DNA of 64,000 bases from Anthonomus grandis grandis (GCF_022605725.1 NC_065561.1:21490256-21554255), one strand, 5' to 3'. Positions 10,651 to 25,600 are shown, counted from the stretch's first letter. The notes: generated by a model from the sequence alone, not told the origin. Made by a program: numbers and translations.

Positions 10651-13600
10651 GTAAGAGAGATTGAAGTATTCCATTTTATACTTATTTATATATTTATAAA
10701 TTACATTTATGTTAAACTTTTAAACTTTAAATAATGTACATCTCAAACCCAGGAATTTACTATAGGATTCAAAGAGTTCAAGTTATATGATGTTGGTTTG
10801 TTAGTCTGATTGTTCTAGTGAGAAAATTATTATGATCTTAGCATGGTGGTAGTTAGTATTTACAGTATAAATAAAGATATTTATTAAGAATATGGGTAGA
10901 ACAAAAACACAAATTATAATAACTATTCTTTTATTTTTATTACTTAAGCAGTGAATGAAGCAAAAGTCGAGAAAGGAATAAATATTAAATATATCCCTTT
11001 TAATGCAGACTAATAGGGAACTAATGAATCAGTCTTTGTATTAGTAAAAACACTACATCAGTTATTATACAAACGCATTTATATTACAGTTGCTTTCTGT
11101 TTTCATAAAGAAAGATGACCATGTGGATATTGGCTTAAACTAAATATAAACATCATAAACCTCTCCAATAATAGAAATATATTGAGTCATATTTGTTGAC
11201 TATTAAATACATCTATTTCAATAATATTAAAAGTATAATTGTCTCACAGCAACCGAGGCCTTTGACGATGACGGTCTACCTCACACCTTGGAGCACCTCA
11301 TATTCTTGGGCAGTGAAAATTACCCTTACAAAGGTGTTCTCGACTTGTTGGCTAACAGATGTCTGGCTTCCGGTACTAATGCTTGGACCGACATAGACCA
11401 TACATGCTATACAATGGAAACGGCCGGTTCGGAAGGGTTTTGCTCTTTGATGCCCATTTTTCTGGAGCATATTTTATATCCGGTGTTGAGTGTCAGTATT
11501 GTAAAATCAACGGTTATGGGGGTGATATTTGCTCACATGTTCTCCTTAAATTAGGATGAAGGTTTCGTGACGGAGGTTCACCATATAACGGGCGAGGGCG
11601 AGGATGCCGGTATCGTTTATTGCGAAATGCAGGGCAGGGAAAATTCGGCCGAATCCAGAATGCACTTGGCCATGGCCAGGAATATATATCCGGGTCGTTG
11701 CGGTTACTCTTCTGAAACGGGAGGGATTATGAAGAATTTGAGGGAGTCGACTAGTAACGAAAAAGTAATTTAAATTTTATGTTTGCTTGGGAAGTAACTT
11801 AAGTAGAGCTTTTGTGTAGGTCAGAGCGTACCACAAGGAGTTTTATAGACCTGAAAACTTGAAAATTATCGTCACCGGTCAGATCACCCCGGCAGAGGTG
11901 TTTAAGGCTCTCGCTCCTTTAGAGAGAAATATATTAAGCAAGGTATTAAGTAAGAAATTTTAAATTCTTTAAAAACAAGGACTAGTTTGTCATATAAATA
12001 TATGTTAAGAAATGCTTGCCCTTTTCGAGGTACAGGGTGTTAAAATTATAAGGAAAACACGGTTTTACACAGATTGAAAAATTTTTATGACATTTGGGAC
12101 ATAAGCAACAAGAAGCACCTTTAGCATCAATTTTTTTTATTATTTTACTATAAATACTGAATTTTTTAGTTATAAAAATGATACACCACTGTTTTTTTTT
12201 TTAAATAACTTTACTACAAGTGTAGATAGTTTTTTTTTTAATAGGCAGATCTGTTTTATGCATTTGAGAAATAAAATGGGGATTTTTTCATGTTTCACCT
12301 TAAGGTTATGCAAAGTATAGATTTTTTTATCACCTATAATTTTCCTTAAAATCAGTTTTTTTTTAACCATTCATTTTCTGCAAAAAAAACGTTTTTCATT
12401 AATCTTACCCTTAGCCCCCCACCCACCCCACACAACTTACCAGTAAGAAATTGTTTTCAAAAATAATTATTTTCCAAAATAATACACATGAATAACAGCT
12501 GGTTTTGCCATTAATATCCAATCTAATAACACAGTTTGTTTATTTAAATTTGATATAATTAATTATATTAATAAATATTTAATACAAACACTAAAGCTAT
12601 TAGATTGGATATTATGGAAAAAAAACGGAGATGTTTCAAAACTATTTCTTACTGTGCAAATGTTTGTTGCAATGTGAGGATTACATATAGTAGATCTTAT
12701 TTCACAAAGCTGCTTATAACTCAGAGAATTTTTGAGGCACAAAAAACGTTCATATATGAAAATATTTGGAAAGAATCACTCTTTCTTTGCATATAATCCG
12801 TTTAAGAATATTCCAATTATTTCTTCAAATATTCGCAAGAATAGTAAACATTTGCTAAGAATATTAGCAAAAAAAAAATGGTCTTAACCGAGAGTACAAA
12901 AATCTTTGATCAAGAAACAAACTTTTACCCTCAAATTAATCCTCCAAAGCTCCTCTGTATTGATGTAAAGGAATTATGACAAAATTCTTAAGTTATACTT
13001 AAAAAAGTTTTTTTATGTAGTGGACTTTACTTGACTAAGTTGCCTCTAACTCACATAAATTTTGAGTTACAAAAAACGTTCGTTATATAAAAATATTTGG
13101 AAAGAATCACTCTTTCTTTGCATATAATCCGTTTTACAATATTCCAATTATTTCTACAAATACTCGCTAAATGGGAAATGTTCACTTTGCTTAAAAAAAA
13201 AATTGCCTTAACTAAAACTTCCCTAAGTACAAAAATCTTTAAGAACCAAATTTTTATCTTCAAAGGTTCCTCTGTAGTAATGTGAATCCATTGGCAAAAA
13301 AATAACCTTCGCTGTTCATCACATTCTTTTAAAACCTTGGACCATGGTAAGCATGTCAACTTTTGACTCTTAATTGTTAGATTCCTATCAAATTCACGAA
13401 AAATCTTGTTATTGTTCCTTTCTTGCTGCACATTAGCGCCATTTTACCGTTCATCAGTAGTAAGTCCATTAGTTCTAACTCCTTGGTCATATATTGGAAA
13501 TAAAAGAACTGGTTTTAGCCTTCCCTCCAGAATGACATATAATAACAAGACTAGTATGAATATCTCGGATACTGCGTTTGCAGAATACTTTTCATCCGTC

Positions 13601-16600
13601 TATTCGGATGAGCAAGTCAATGACATACCATCTTTTGATTTTGATAAATCAATTTGTCCTAAAGAAATGTGTTTGTGTTCTTACGAAACCAATACTGTTC
13701 ATTTTTAACACATCTCTAGGTACTGGAAGAGAAGTTTTCTAAAACCCATTTTTAAATCTGGTAGTAGAAATGAAATTTCCAATTATCGGGCTGTGTGTAA
13801 CCAATCTGAGTTGCTTGACTGCCTGGTCAGTCACAGGATTGCCTGGAGTTTTAAATCTTTATTTAATCCCGAGCAATTTGGATTTATAAAAGGCAGATCT
13901 ACTGATGCTAATTTGGTGCTGTATGTCAACTACCTACCTCTACCGCTGCTTGGAGAAGGGACTTCAGGTTGACTCAATATATACAGATTTTAGACAGACT
14001 GTGCTCCTGCAAAAAGACCTTAATTTGTTCTTTGATTGGTGCCACTGGAATAGAATGTCCCTTAATATCAATAAGTGCCATAAGATTACTTTTTCTAAGC
14101 AGAGAAAAGTCATTTACTCATTACACATTACTCTTAATAAATCGTTATAAAACCCTGGTAAGTTTTTATTGCCTTCATTCTTGAGAATGTTTTTGGGTTG
14201 GGTTGTTTTTTGGCTTAAAATGTGAACACCTTGAATCTAGAAGAGAAGCATTTCCCGATATATGTTTATATGACACACTAGGGCTTATTTTTTGACGTAT
14301 AATACAAGTGCCTAAATTATCTTGCGTACTTTCTGATTTATTAGGGCGAACGTGGACCTTTCCAACGTCCTTGGCAATCGCCAGTACCGCCATTAGACTC
14401 TAGTAAAGACCTGGTAATTAAATATCCATCTGACGAGGAAGATAATGGCTTATATTCAATGGGGTGGCGAGGACCCTCCTGCGTTACCGATCTTTATAAA
14501 ATGACCGCTTGCTCCCTTTTGTTAAAGTATTTTACTGAGAATTCAGTGTCTCCTTTACCGAAGGTGTTTGTGGAAACCGACGATCCGTTTGCTAGTAATG
14601 TAAGTATACATTAATACAGATTTATCCTATAGCTTAATATTATCATGATCAATGTTCAAGGATGTTGTACAGTAAACATTTCCCTAATTAATACTTCCTC
14701 TGTTAGGTTTCCTATAATTTATACGAAAATTCCGAATCCTGTCTTCATTTAATATTCGAGGATGTACCGGTGCCTAAAATAAATGCTGTAAAAGAAAAAT
14801 TACTGCAAGAACTATCGAGGATTTTAAAGGAGGAAGACATCGATATGACCAGATTGAGGAGCATAATCAAGAAATACAAATTGGAGAATATTAGTAACAT
14901 AGAGAATAGCCCTCATCAGAGTATCGCGTTTATGATTATCGGGCATATGTTGTATGGGAATAGTAAAAAGGATGTAAGTATAAGCATTGGTCAATTAATT
15001 CAAAGAGAGGTAATTAGTAAATTATATTGGAGCATTTTCAAGAGTTCTCCACCTCTTCATATGCAATGATCCCATTTTGTAGAGAATTCCTTGGAGGCGT
15101 ATTTGCTGCAAATTTGGACCCAAAAATCAATTTTTTTAAATACGTATTTTAAGTTTTGGAAACCATTTTACAAGAATGTCAACACATTTTCCTCTTAACA
15201 ATTTTTTCAAAAATTTGTTGTGCCCTTATTATAATACTTAGGAAAAAGTGTTCTAAAGACTTTTTTAATTTTAATAGAGGGCTTAACCTTATGGTAATTT
15301 TTTAAACATTTCAAAAAACCTTCATAGCGCCTATATTATGCAATTCACGATAAAAAGGTATTCTAGCTTTATTGTAAACACTCTTAAATAGAATCCAATG
15401 CAAAAGCAAAAAGATCAATTTCTCTTATAGTTCCAGAGAAAATCGAGGAAATATGACAATTGGGTTTCCTGGATTTTCTCGAAAACGGCTCTGCAAAATG
15501 CTTTGCAAATTTACTGAAATATGCTTATTGGTCAGGTCAGAATTTCAAAACAGTCAATTCTTAACTAGCTAGAATAAATGAATTTTTTTGCCAGGCAGTT
15601 GAATTAATTTCCCTGTTTTTTGTTCCAAGGCAACCGAATAAAAGAAATAAATTATTCCAGGCTTTTGAGGTTATTTTTCGTTCCTGTTGCCTAAAGAACT
15701 GACGTCGACACTGCTTGGAAGGATTCAATTAATTATGCTTTTATTCCAGGAACTTGAGAGGAGTTTTGGCAAAAAATGGCGTTTGCCTAAACCACCTGGA
15801 ATAAATTAATTTTTTTTTCCAAGCAGTTGAATTAATTTCCCTGTTTTTTGTTCCAATACAACTCAATAAAAAAAGAATAAATTATTCCAGGCTTTTGAGG
15901 TCATTTTTCGATCCTGTTGCCTAAAAAACTGACATCGACACTGCCTGGAAGGATTCAATTAATTTTGCTTTTATTCCAGAAATTTAAAATTAGTTCTGGA
16001 AATAATCGATATTTGCCTTAATTGTCTGGATCTTACTAATAATTTGTTTCCTTTTCTATTCTTTGATGTTTGTAATGACTTGAAACTTACCTCAACTGCC
16101 TGGAATAATTTTTATTTTTTTAACAGGAATTCGAATTAATTTAACTCTTCAATAAAAAAAAAAAATCTTCCAGGCTTTTGACGTTATTTTACGTTCCAAT
16201 TGACTGGAAGAATTTAATTAATTTTCCTTTCTTCCAGGAATTTTAGAGTCCTGGAAGAACTTGGCATTTAATTCAACTGCCTGGAGTTAACCTGGAATTA
16301 ATTTGGAGCATACAAACTTGTAGGTGCTTTGACATATTTCTCTTTAATGACATTTTTAATAATGAAAATTCTATTACTCCTACCCAAATCTCATTGGATT
16401 TTTACAATCGTTCTTCTTTTTTTCGTCATATCTGGATTTTGGACAATAATCAATTCACATGAAATCCAAGTAGCCTCATGTTTCTTTAGGAACATAATAT
16501 AATAAGCTATAAGTCGATGATTACCGACTTGTTTTGCTTAATTATGACTTCTTTCTTGTTCTTCCAAGCACTCAGTATATACAATAGAGCAGCGTTTAAG

Positions 16601-19600
16601 CATTCAGTCATTGAATTCGACATCTAGGCAAATTCGACCAATTTGGTTGGCAGCAAGACAGAATAGTGAGCAGTGCTCAAAATTAATTGAAATGGTGAGT
16701 GTAAATGCAAGTAGGCTTTCAACATTATTGAATTCATTCAGTATTTTAGCGTTTTTATAACGAGAAAACATTGGCAGAAAAAATATTAAATGATATAATT
16801 CACAAAATTTCCAATAATAACAAAATCAGTTCCTAGGCCTGTGAAATCAAATACAAGCATATTTATGCCATTCCGCCGTGCATTTCAGCATCCGTTAAAG
16901 GCTTTTCAATGTAAAACGCTGAATTCATTTTTATTTTAAAGTTTTATTTATGACAACTCCATGAATTCAAGAAGTTCCATTAACTTTTTTTTTAAGTCAC
17001 TTTGGGCAGTAAATCTCAATTTTAGGAAAGTTGTCTAATTTCTGTGGTTTGTACGCATTGTATATCAATCAATCCAAGGGTGGTAAATCGTAATAAGAAA
17101 AAGCAAAAAAATAATAATACCAGTTTTAAAAATAACAAAACTATAAAGTGAATTGTTGGTGAAGAAATAAAATAGAACCAAAAAATGCTCTTATTATTCA
17201 CCAATTTTGGTGAATTTATATATGAGGATTTATATTTATTAAAACTTACACACTAAAACAGACACTCTCCACTCAGATTGACTATATTAATTTAAAACAG
17301 CAGGTAATTAATGATGAACAATTATTCTCGTATCAGATTTAATTGATTCTGATTTTAAAAAATGTTATTGATGCCTTTTTTGCCTGGAATTAGGATTTTG
17401 AGGTTATTTCTTGTTCCTATTGTCTAAATAACTTACTGCCTGCAAGAATTTTATTAATCCCTAATTCGTTTCTTCGAGGATCAGTTCCGGAATGAATTGA
17501 CGTTATCCTTAACTGCCTGGATGGAACTAATAATCAATTTTTGTCTTATTTCTATTTTCTGTGATACCTGGAAAACTCGAAACTTACCTCAACTGCCTGG
17601 AATAAATTATTATTTTTTTCCAGGCAGTTGAATCTTCTGTTTTTGTTCCAAGACAATTGAATAAAAAAAGAAATAAATTATTCCAGGCTTTTGAGGTCAT
17701 TTTTCGTTCCTGTTGTCTAAAAAACTGACGTCGACACTGCCTGGAAGGAATTAATTAATTTTGCTCTTATTCCAGGAATCTGAGATGAGTTTTGGAAAAA
17801 AATGGCGTCTGCCTAAACTGCCTGGAATAAATTAATTTTTTTTTCCAGGCAGTTGAATTAATTTTCCTGTTTTTTGTTCCAAGGCAACCGAATAAAAGAA
17901 ATAAATTATTCCAGGCTTTTGAGGTTGTTTTTCGTTCCTGTTGCCTAAAAAAACTGACGTCGACACTGCCTGGAAGGATTCAATTAATTTTGCTCTTATT
18001 CCAGGAATTTGAGATGAATTTTGGCAAAAAATGGCGTTTGCCTAAACTGCCTGGAATAAATTAATTTTTTTTTCCAGGCAGTTGAATTAATTTCCCTGTT
18101 TTTTGTTCCAAGGCAACTGTTTTAAAGAAATAAATTATTCCAGGCTTTTGAGGTCATTTTGCGTTCCTGTTGCCTAAAAAACTGACGTCGACACTGCCTG
18201 GAAGGAATTAATTAATTATGCTCTTATTCCAGGAATTTGAGATGAATTTTGGAAAAAAATGGCGTTTGCCTAAACTGCCTGGAATAAATGATTTTTTTTT
18301 TCCAGGCAGTTGAATTAATTTCCCTGTTTTTTGTTCCAAGGCAACCGAATAAAAGAAATAAATTATTCCAAGCTTTTGAGGTAATTTTTCCTTCCCATTT
18401 GCCTAAAAAATTGACACTAACACTGCCTGGAAGAATTCAATTAATCCCTAATTCCTTTCTTCCAGGATCAGTTCTGGAACAAACTGACGTTATCCTTAAC
18501 TGCCTGGATGGAACTAATAATCAATTTTTGTCTTATCATGGCATCAATTGGGCTGAAAGAATTTAATTAATTTTGCCGGGAATTATAGAGATCTAGAAAA
18601 ACTGGCATGTAGGAAGATCCATCAATATTCCAGTTCGTAATTGTGTTCTTCTTATTTGTGTTTATGACTTGTGTATTTAGCTGAAACTTAATCCCTAACC
18701 CACATCGCATTATCCACTATTGAGCTAATGTGCGTTGGCCACCGTGATATTCGGACTTGACCCCATTATATAGACTTTTTCAGTTTTATTCACTTTTTCC
18801 TAATGATCAATTCAATTTTAGCTGGAACAACGAGTAAATCCGTTAGAAGACTTAACGAAACTCGCGGTGGAACCGAAACACTTCTGGCTCGAAATCCTCG
18901 ATAAATATTTCGTTAGTAATAAGTACGTTTCGGTTGAATGTTACCCCAGTAAGGAGGAGCAACAGAAAATGGCTAAAGAAGAGAAAGAGCGGGTGGAAAA
19001 GCAACGATTGACATTAGGAGAGGCCGGTTTAAAAGAGAAAAAGGAAATTCTGGAAAAAGCAATTGAACACAACGATAAAGAACCTCCGGCGGAAATGTTA
19101 ACTTCTGTGCCCATTCCGAGCATTAAGTCGATCAAATTTCATAATATTGTGAGATACTCGAGTGGCGAGAAGGTGAACGCGCAAGTTGATTTATCTAAAA
19201 CGCCTGTTTTTACTTATTTTGATGATTTAAAGACCAGTTTTGTACACGTGAGTAAAATATCATAAAAGTGTACCAAAGCTTTACGCGGTTATAATATAAT
19301 TGTAGATATACGCTCTTCTGGATACTTCAGACGTGCCAGAAGATTTAAGGATTTATTTGCCGCTCCTTTTGGAGTCCATACTGGAATTACCGATTGAAAA
19401 GGATGGTAAACTTACTCCTTATGAGGAAGTTGTGGCTCAGTTAAACGATGATACCGTGTCCACTGGTACTTCATTAGGTAAGTTTACTTAATCAATCAAA
19501 GTGTCGACTTGAAAAATGAAGGTTTCTTAATGGTTTAGTGGAACTTTGAGCAAATTTGGACAAGTTTCAAGGGAGTTATAGATTTTTTTCATTTTGAGGG

Positions 19601-22600
19601 TCCAAAAAAAATGGGAAAATTTTTACTAGCAACTTTGACAGCCTGCAAAAAATGTTTTAATTAAGGTATCGACTTGAAATATTTTTTTAGACATAGAATG
19701 AAGCTCTCTTAATGATTTAGTGGAACCTTGAGTAAGTTTGGACAAGTTTCAAGGAGTTATAGAATTTTTTCGTATTGAGGGTCCAAAAAAAATTGGAAAA
19801 TTTTTACTAGCAACTTTGACGACCTGTAAAAAATGTTCTAATTAGGGTATCGACTTGAAATATTTTTTTAGGCATAAAATGAAGATCTCTTAATGGTTTA
19901 GTGGAACTTTGAGCAAATTTGAACAAGTTTCAAAGGAGTTATAGAATTTTTTCATATTGAGGGTCCAAAAAAAATGGGAAAATTTCTACTAGCAACTTTG
20001 ACAGCCTGTAAAAAATGTTCTATTAAAAGTATCGACTTGAAATATTTTTGTAAACATAGAATGAAGCCCTCTTAATGATTTAGTGGAATCTTGAGCAAAT
20101 TTGGACAAGTTTCAAAGGAGTTATAGAATTTTTTCATATTGAGGGTTCAAAAAAAATGGGAAAATTTCTACTGGCAACTTTGACAGCCTGTAAAAAATGT
20201 TCTAATTAAGGTATCGACTTGAAATATTTTTTTAGGCATAAAATGAAGATCTCTTAATGGTTTAGTGGAACTTTGAGCAAATTTGAACAAGTTTCAAAGG
20301 AGTTATAGAATTTTTTCATATTGAGGGTCCAAAAAAAATGGGAAAATTTCTACTAGCAACTTTGACAGCCTGTAAAAAATGTTCTGTTAAAAGTATCGAC
20401 TTGAAATATTTTTGTAAACATAGAATGAAGCTCTCCTAATGATTTAGTGGAACCTTGAGCAAATTTGGACAAGTTTCAAAGGAGTTATAGAATTTTTTCA
20501 TATTGAGGGTCCAAAAAAAATGGGAAAATTTCTACTGGCAACTTTGACAGCCTGTAAAAAATGTTCTATTAAAAGTATCGACTTGAAATATTTTTGTAAA
20601 CATAGAATGAAGCTCTCTTAATAATTTAGTGGAACCTTGAGCAAATGTGGACAAGTTTGAAAGGAGTTATAGAATTTTTTCATATTTAGGGTCCAAAAAA
20701 AAATTGGAAAATTTCTACTAGCAACTTTGACAGCCTGTAAAAAATGTTCTGTTAAAAGTATCGACTTGAAATATTTTTGTAAACATAGAATGAAGCTCTC
20801 TTAATGATTTAGTGGAACCTTGAGCAAATGTGGACAAGTTTGAAAGGAGTTATAGAATTTTTTCATATTGAGGGTCCAAAAAAATGGGAAAATTTCTGCT
20901 AGCAACTTTGACAGCCTGTAAAAAATGTTCTGTTAAAAGTATCGACTTGAAATATTTTTGTAAACATAGAATGGAGCTCTCTTAATGATTTAGTGGAACC
21001 TTGAGCAAATTTGGACAAGTTTCAAAGGAGTTATAGAATTTTTTCATATTGAGGGTCCAAAAAAAATGGGAAAATTTCTACTAGCAACTTTGACAGCCTG
21101 TAAAAAATGTTTTGTTAAAAGTATCGACTTGAAATATTTTTGTAAACATAGAATGGAGCTCTCTTAATGATTTAGTGGAACCTTGAGCAAATTTGGACAA
21201 GTTTCAAAGGAGTTATAGAATTTTTTCATATTGAGGGTCCAAAAAAAATTTGAAAATTTCTACTAGCAACTTTGACAGCCTGTAAAAAATGTTCTGTTAA
21301 AAGTATCGACTTGAAATATTTTTGTAAACATAGAATGAAGCTCTCTTAATGATTTAGTGGAACTTTGAGCAAATTTGGACAAGTTTCAAAGGAGTTATAG
21401 AATTTTTTCATATTGAGGGTCCAAAAAAAAATGGGAAAATTTCTACTATCAACTTTGACAGCCTGTAAAAAATGTTCTATTATAAGTATCGACTTGAAAT
21501 ATTTTTGTAAACATAGAATGAAGCTCTCTTAATGATTTAGTGGAACTTTGAGCAAATTTGGACAAGTTTCAAAGGAGTTATAGAATTTTTTCATATTGAG
21601 GGTCCAAAAAAAATGGGAAAATTTCTACTATCAACTTTGACAGCCTGTAAAAAATGTTCTATTAAAAGTATCGACTTGAAATATTTTTGTAAGCATAGAA
21701 TGAAGCTCTCTTAATGATTTAGTGGAACCTTGAGCAAATTTGGACAAGTTCCAAAGGAGTTATAGAATTTTTTCATATTGAGGGTCCAAAAAAAATGGGA
21801 AAATTTCTACTAGCAACTTTGACAGCCTGTAAAAAATGTTCTAATTAAGGTATCGACTCGAAATATTTTTTTAGACATAAAATGAAGATTTCTTAATGGT
21901 TCAGTGGAACTTTGAGCAAATTTGAACAAGTTTCAAGGGAGTTATAGAATTTTTTGTATTGAGGGTCCAAAAAAATTAGAAAATGTCTACTAGCAACTTT
22001 GAGAGCCTGTAAAAAATTTTCTAATTAAAGACTATAATTAAAATATCTTTGTAAACATAGAATGAAGCTCTCTTAAGGATTTAGTGGAACTTTGAGCAAA
22101 TTTGAACAAGTTTCAAGGGAGTTTTAGAGTTTTTTGTACTGAGGGTCCAAAAAAATTTGAAAATTTCTACCATCAACTTTGAGAGCCTGTAAAAAATTTT
22201 CTAATTAAAGTATCGATGTGAATTATTTTTATAAACATAAAACGAAGTTCTCTTAACGATTTAGAGGGTTGTTGGGCAAGTTTGGACAACTTTTAAGGGA
22301 GTTATGGACTTTTTTTTACTAAGGGTTCAAAAAAATTGGGAAAATTTTTACTGTCAACATTGAGAGCCTGTAAAAAATTTTCTAATTATGTAAATGTAAA
22401 ATGAAGTTTTCTTAACGATTTAGTGGAACTGTGGGTAAATTTTGATCACTTTTAAGACAGTCGTGGCCTTTTTTGTCTTTTGGAAATTGGGAAATTTCCA
22501 TTCTATCCCTATCGATCGTTATAAGAGTTTTCTAAATAAACATCCTATTGGGGATTACCACATTTATCCTAATGTTTATTTGTCCTACCGATCCGAATAG

Positions 22601-25600
22601 TAAAAAGCAGTGTTGTCAGTAGTTTCGTATTTTCATTATGGCTTGTTTACAGGAGCTTAGTGCTAATCATTAGTACTCGCTACTCGCACTAAGTGATTAG
22701 TAAATAGAATCAGTTTCTATTGACTCACTCTTGCATTTTTTTCTATGCAACGAAAGCAAAGAGTCTAACTGTATATGTACAAGTAATAGGTAAATACTTA
22801 AGAAAAAAACACATTACTTTTACTCATTTCCGTTATAAATTTCATCTAAATAATCCCATTTTTCCCAATACTTCATAGACATAGATAATAAAAATCGTTG
22901 CTATTTTTACATCACTTCAAACCCTAAACAGTACAAATTGGGGTACTCAGAAAATTACTGAAGAGTGCGACGCTTATGTATGGGCGATCCTCGCTCCGAC
23001 CGCTGCCAGGCGCCATGATGATTATGAAATGCGACGTTGACAAATATAATACCGATCTAACCTTGGTTCAGTGTAAAATAGGGATCCCAGAAATTCCGAC
23101 GAATGCCGAGCCGCTCCGATTAGGACGTTTGGGTTTTAGGAATTTTGCGCTTTAGGGATTTTGGAGCCATCTCTCCTAATGTTGACATTTACAATTTCAC
23201 TATCAATCGGGTAAAACGACTTATTGCTATGTGAAAAGTTCTTTGGTTTGGTAATTGCGTTGTTTATCATGTTTTTTTTTCTTTGTAAGTCTCAGCTTAT
23301 CATTTACCGTGAATTTAGTACCACTATTAAACCATGTACTACAGTAATCTAAAGGAAAGTATTTATTAATTTTAACAGTAGGTTACACCTATTTCGCTCA
23401 TATTAAGAGCATCATCGGACCTTAAAAAGGGACTAAAACCAGTAATACACACGTTTATAGTCTTTCATATTCAATAAATAAATTTATAGGTATCGGAGCT
23501 TGTGGGATGTTCAGTTGCGGCAGTTACTCCCAAACAGCAATCCTGGCCATACAAGTAGAGTGCATAAAATACCTAAAAGGGTTAAACTGGATTAAAGAAT
23601 TACTCTATCAAACGAAATTCACCCCTGAAAGGGTCAAAGTTATTTCGATGAAAATGAGTAACGCCGTTGCCCAAGCTAAAAGAAGCGGACGCAATGTCGC
23701 CTCTTATACGATGAAGAACTTGTGGTATCCTAAAGGTAAATGACTGATGAAAAATCATTATTTAAGATTAATTTAAGTGTTTTAGGTACAAATGTACACG
23801 CGAGCGGCATATTAGTCCAAAGTAAGTTTCTTTCTGATGTAATTAAGAAACTGAACGGACCAGAAGCGGGCGAAGTGATCGAAAATCTGGAGAACCTAAG
23901 GAGAACTTTAACGAACATTTCAAAGTTGAAACTTTACATCGCAGGTTGTCTGGATAATTTGGAGCAGGCGGTGGCCGGTTTGAATAACTTCCTGGATTTG
24001 GCACAAGTTAATCCGTCTAACCAAACGTAAGTGGACAATTGTTTTCGAAATTTTAAAATCGTGCATTAATTCTGCCTTTAATAAAGACATACTCCGGTGC
24101 AACCGACCCCAGATTATCGACTTATTTGCAATCCGGACTGCGCACCGTCTACCGGTTGCATAATCGGACTCGGATGCATCGAATCCTCTTTTTACTATCA
24201 GACCGCCAAATCGATTACCCGCTTTCAAGACGACGATCTGCCGGCTTTAATGTTGTACGTGAATTATTTGGTACAAGCCGAGGTAAGTCCATAAAATGTT
24301 GTTTTTCCTTTAATTTCTTGTAAAATTATTGTAGTTTGATGTTACTATTTGTTTAAGAGAGACTTAAAAAAAATGGTCAACTGATTTATTACACGCGCGT
24401 ACAGACTGCTAGAAACGTTTACACTACTTATTTATTTAAAGAATACACGGGATCAACCCCATTACAATAAAAGCTATACTACCTAACCACTAATTACTAA
24501 TTAACAATAATTATCAGACTTAATTTTAATACCACCTTAATTAAACCATAAAGTAATAATAATATCTCAAAATCTGAACAATTAACAATGCAAAATTAGC
24601 TAAGAAAAAACAAAATATATTATTATCAATGACAATGGTCAATTGTTAATCATGGAGCAAAATTATTTCAAAATTTTGTCCTATAACACACTAGCAGTTT
24701 GATAGGACAAACACAAACAAGCATGTCAGGATTTGAACCTGAGACCATATCGTGAATATTTGGTGCCATCAGGGTGGGCTTATGTACACTGAATTTATTT
24801 TAATTAAAAAAGGGTCGAACGCGCCTCCTAACGGCGAGGGCCATTACTATTCTCTTATTCTATCCTCGATTTTTTTCTAAGTAGAAAGGTCCTATAATTA
24901 GCCCAAATAGTAATCTTCGGTGAATGAAGTGGTTTTTGATGTTTTAGTCCTTGGAACTCCATTACCGATAGTTCACTGTTTATTAATGATAGGCAGTACT
25001 GTCCTAAAAATTTGTATTATCAACTTTTAGAGCCAATAAAAAAATTTCTAATTAAAGTATCGACTTGAAATATCTTTATAAATGGAAAATGAAGCTTTCT
25101 TAACGATTTAGTGGAACTTTGGACTATTTTGGGTCATTTTTAACGAAGTTATGGACTTTTTTGTATTGAGGATGCAAAAAAAGTGGGGAAATTTCACCTA
25201 ATCGTCTTTGACAGCCTGTAAAAAAAATTTCAATTAAAGTATCCACTTGAAATACTTTTTAAAGATAAAATGAAGTTCTCTTAACCGTTTAGTGAAACTT
25301 TGAATAAATTTGGATTATTTTTAAGGGAGTTAATGGACTTTTTTATACTGAGGGTTCAAGAAAATGGACAAATTTTCCCTAATCATATTTGAGAGCCTGA
25401 AAAAACATTTCTAATTGAAGTATCGACTTGGAATATTTTTTTAGATGTAAAATGAAGTTTTCTTAACGGTTTAGTGGGACTTTGAGCAAATTTCGACAAA
25501 TTTCCAAGCAGCTATAGAATTTTTTTATACTGAAGGTCCAAAAAAAATGGGAAAATTTGTACCATCAACTTTGACAGCCTATAAAAAATTTTCTAATTAA

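Noticed and set aside
12170..12370. Lys-rich minus-strand frame
   Set aside because: Translation of poly-A/T runs in the G-tract repeat; no coding character.
17022..17204. Frames at 17022-17204 and 54648-54878 encoding the same hydrophobic peptide
   Set aside because: Both lie in the duplicated ~380-bp block of the hairpin repeat; the third copy (53.1-53.3 kb) breaks the frame, so it is not conserved as coding.
24728..24748. A true tRNA gene at the GGATTTGAACC motif
   Set aside because: Only the B-box region is convincing; no cloverleaf with acceptor stem and anticodon arm could be drawn, so SINE-like is the better description.
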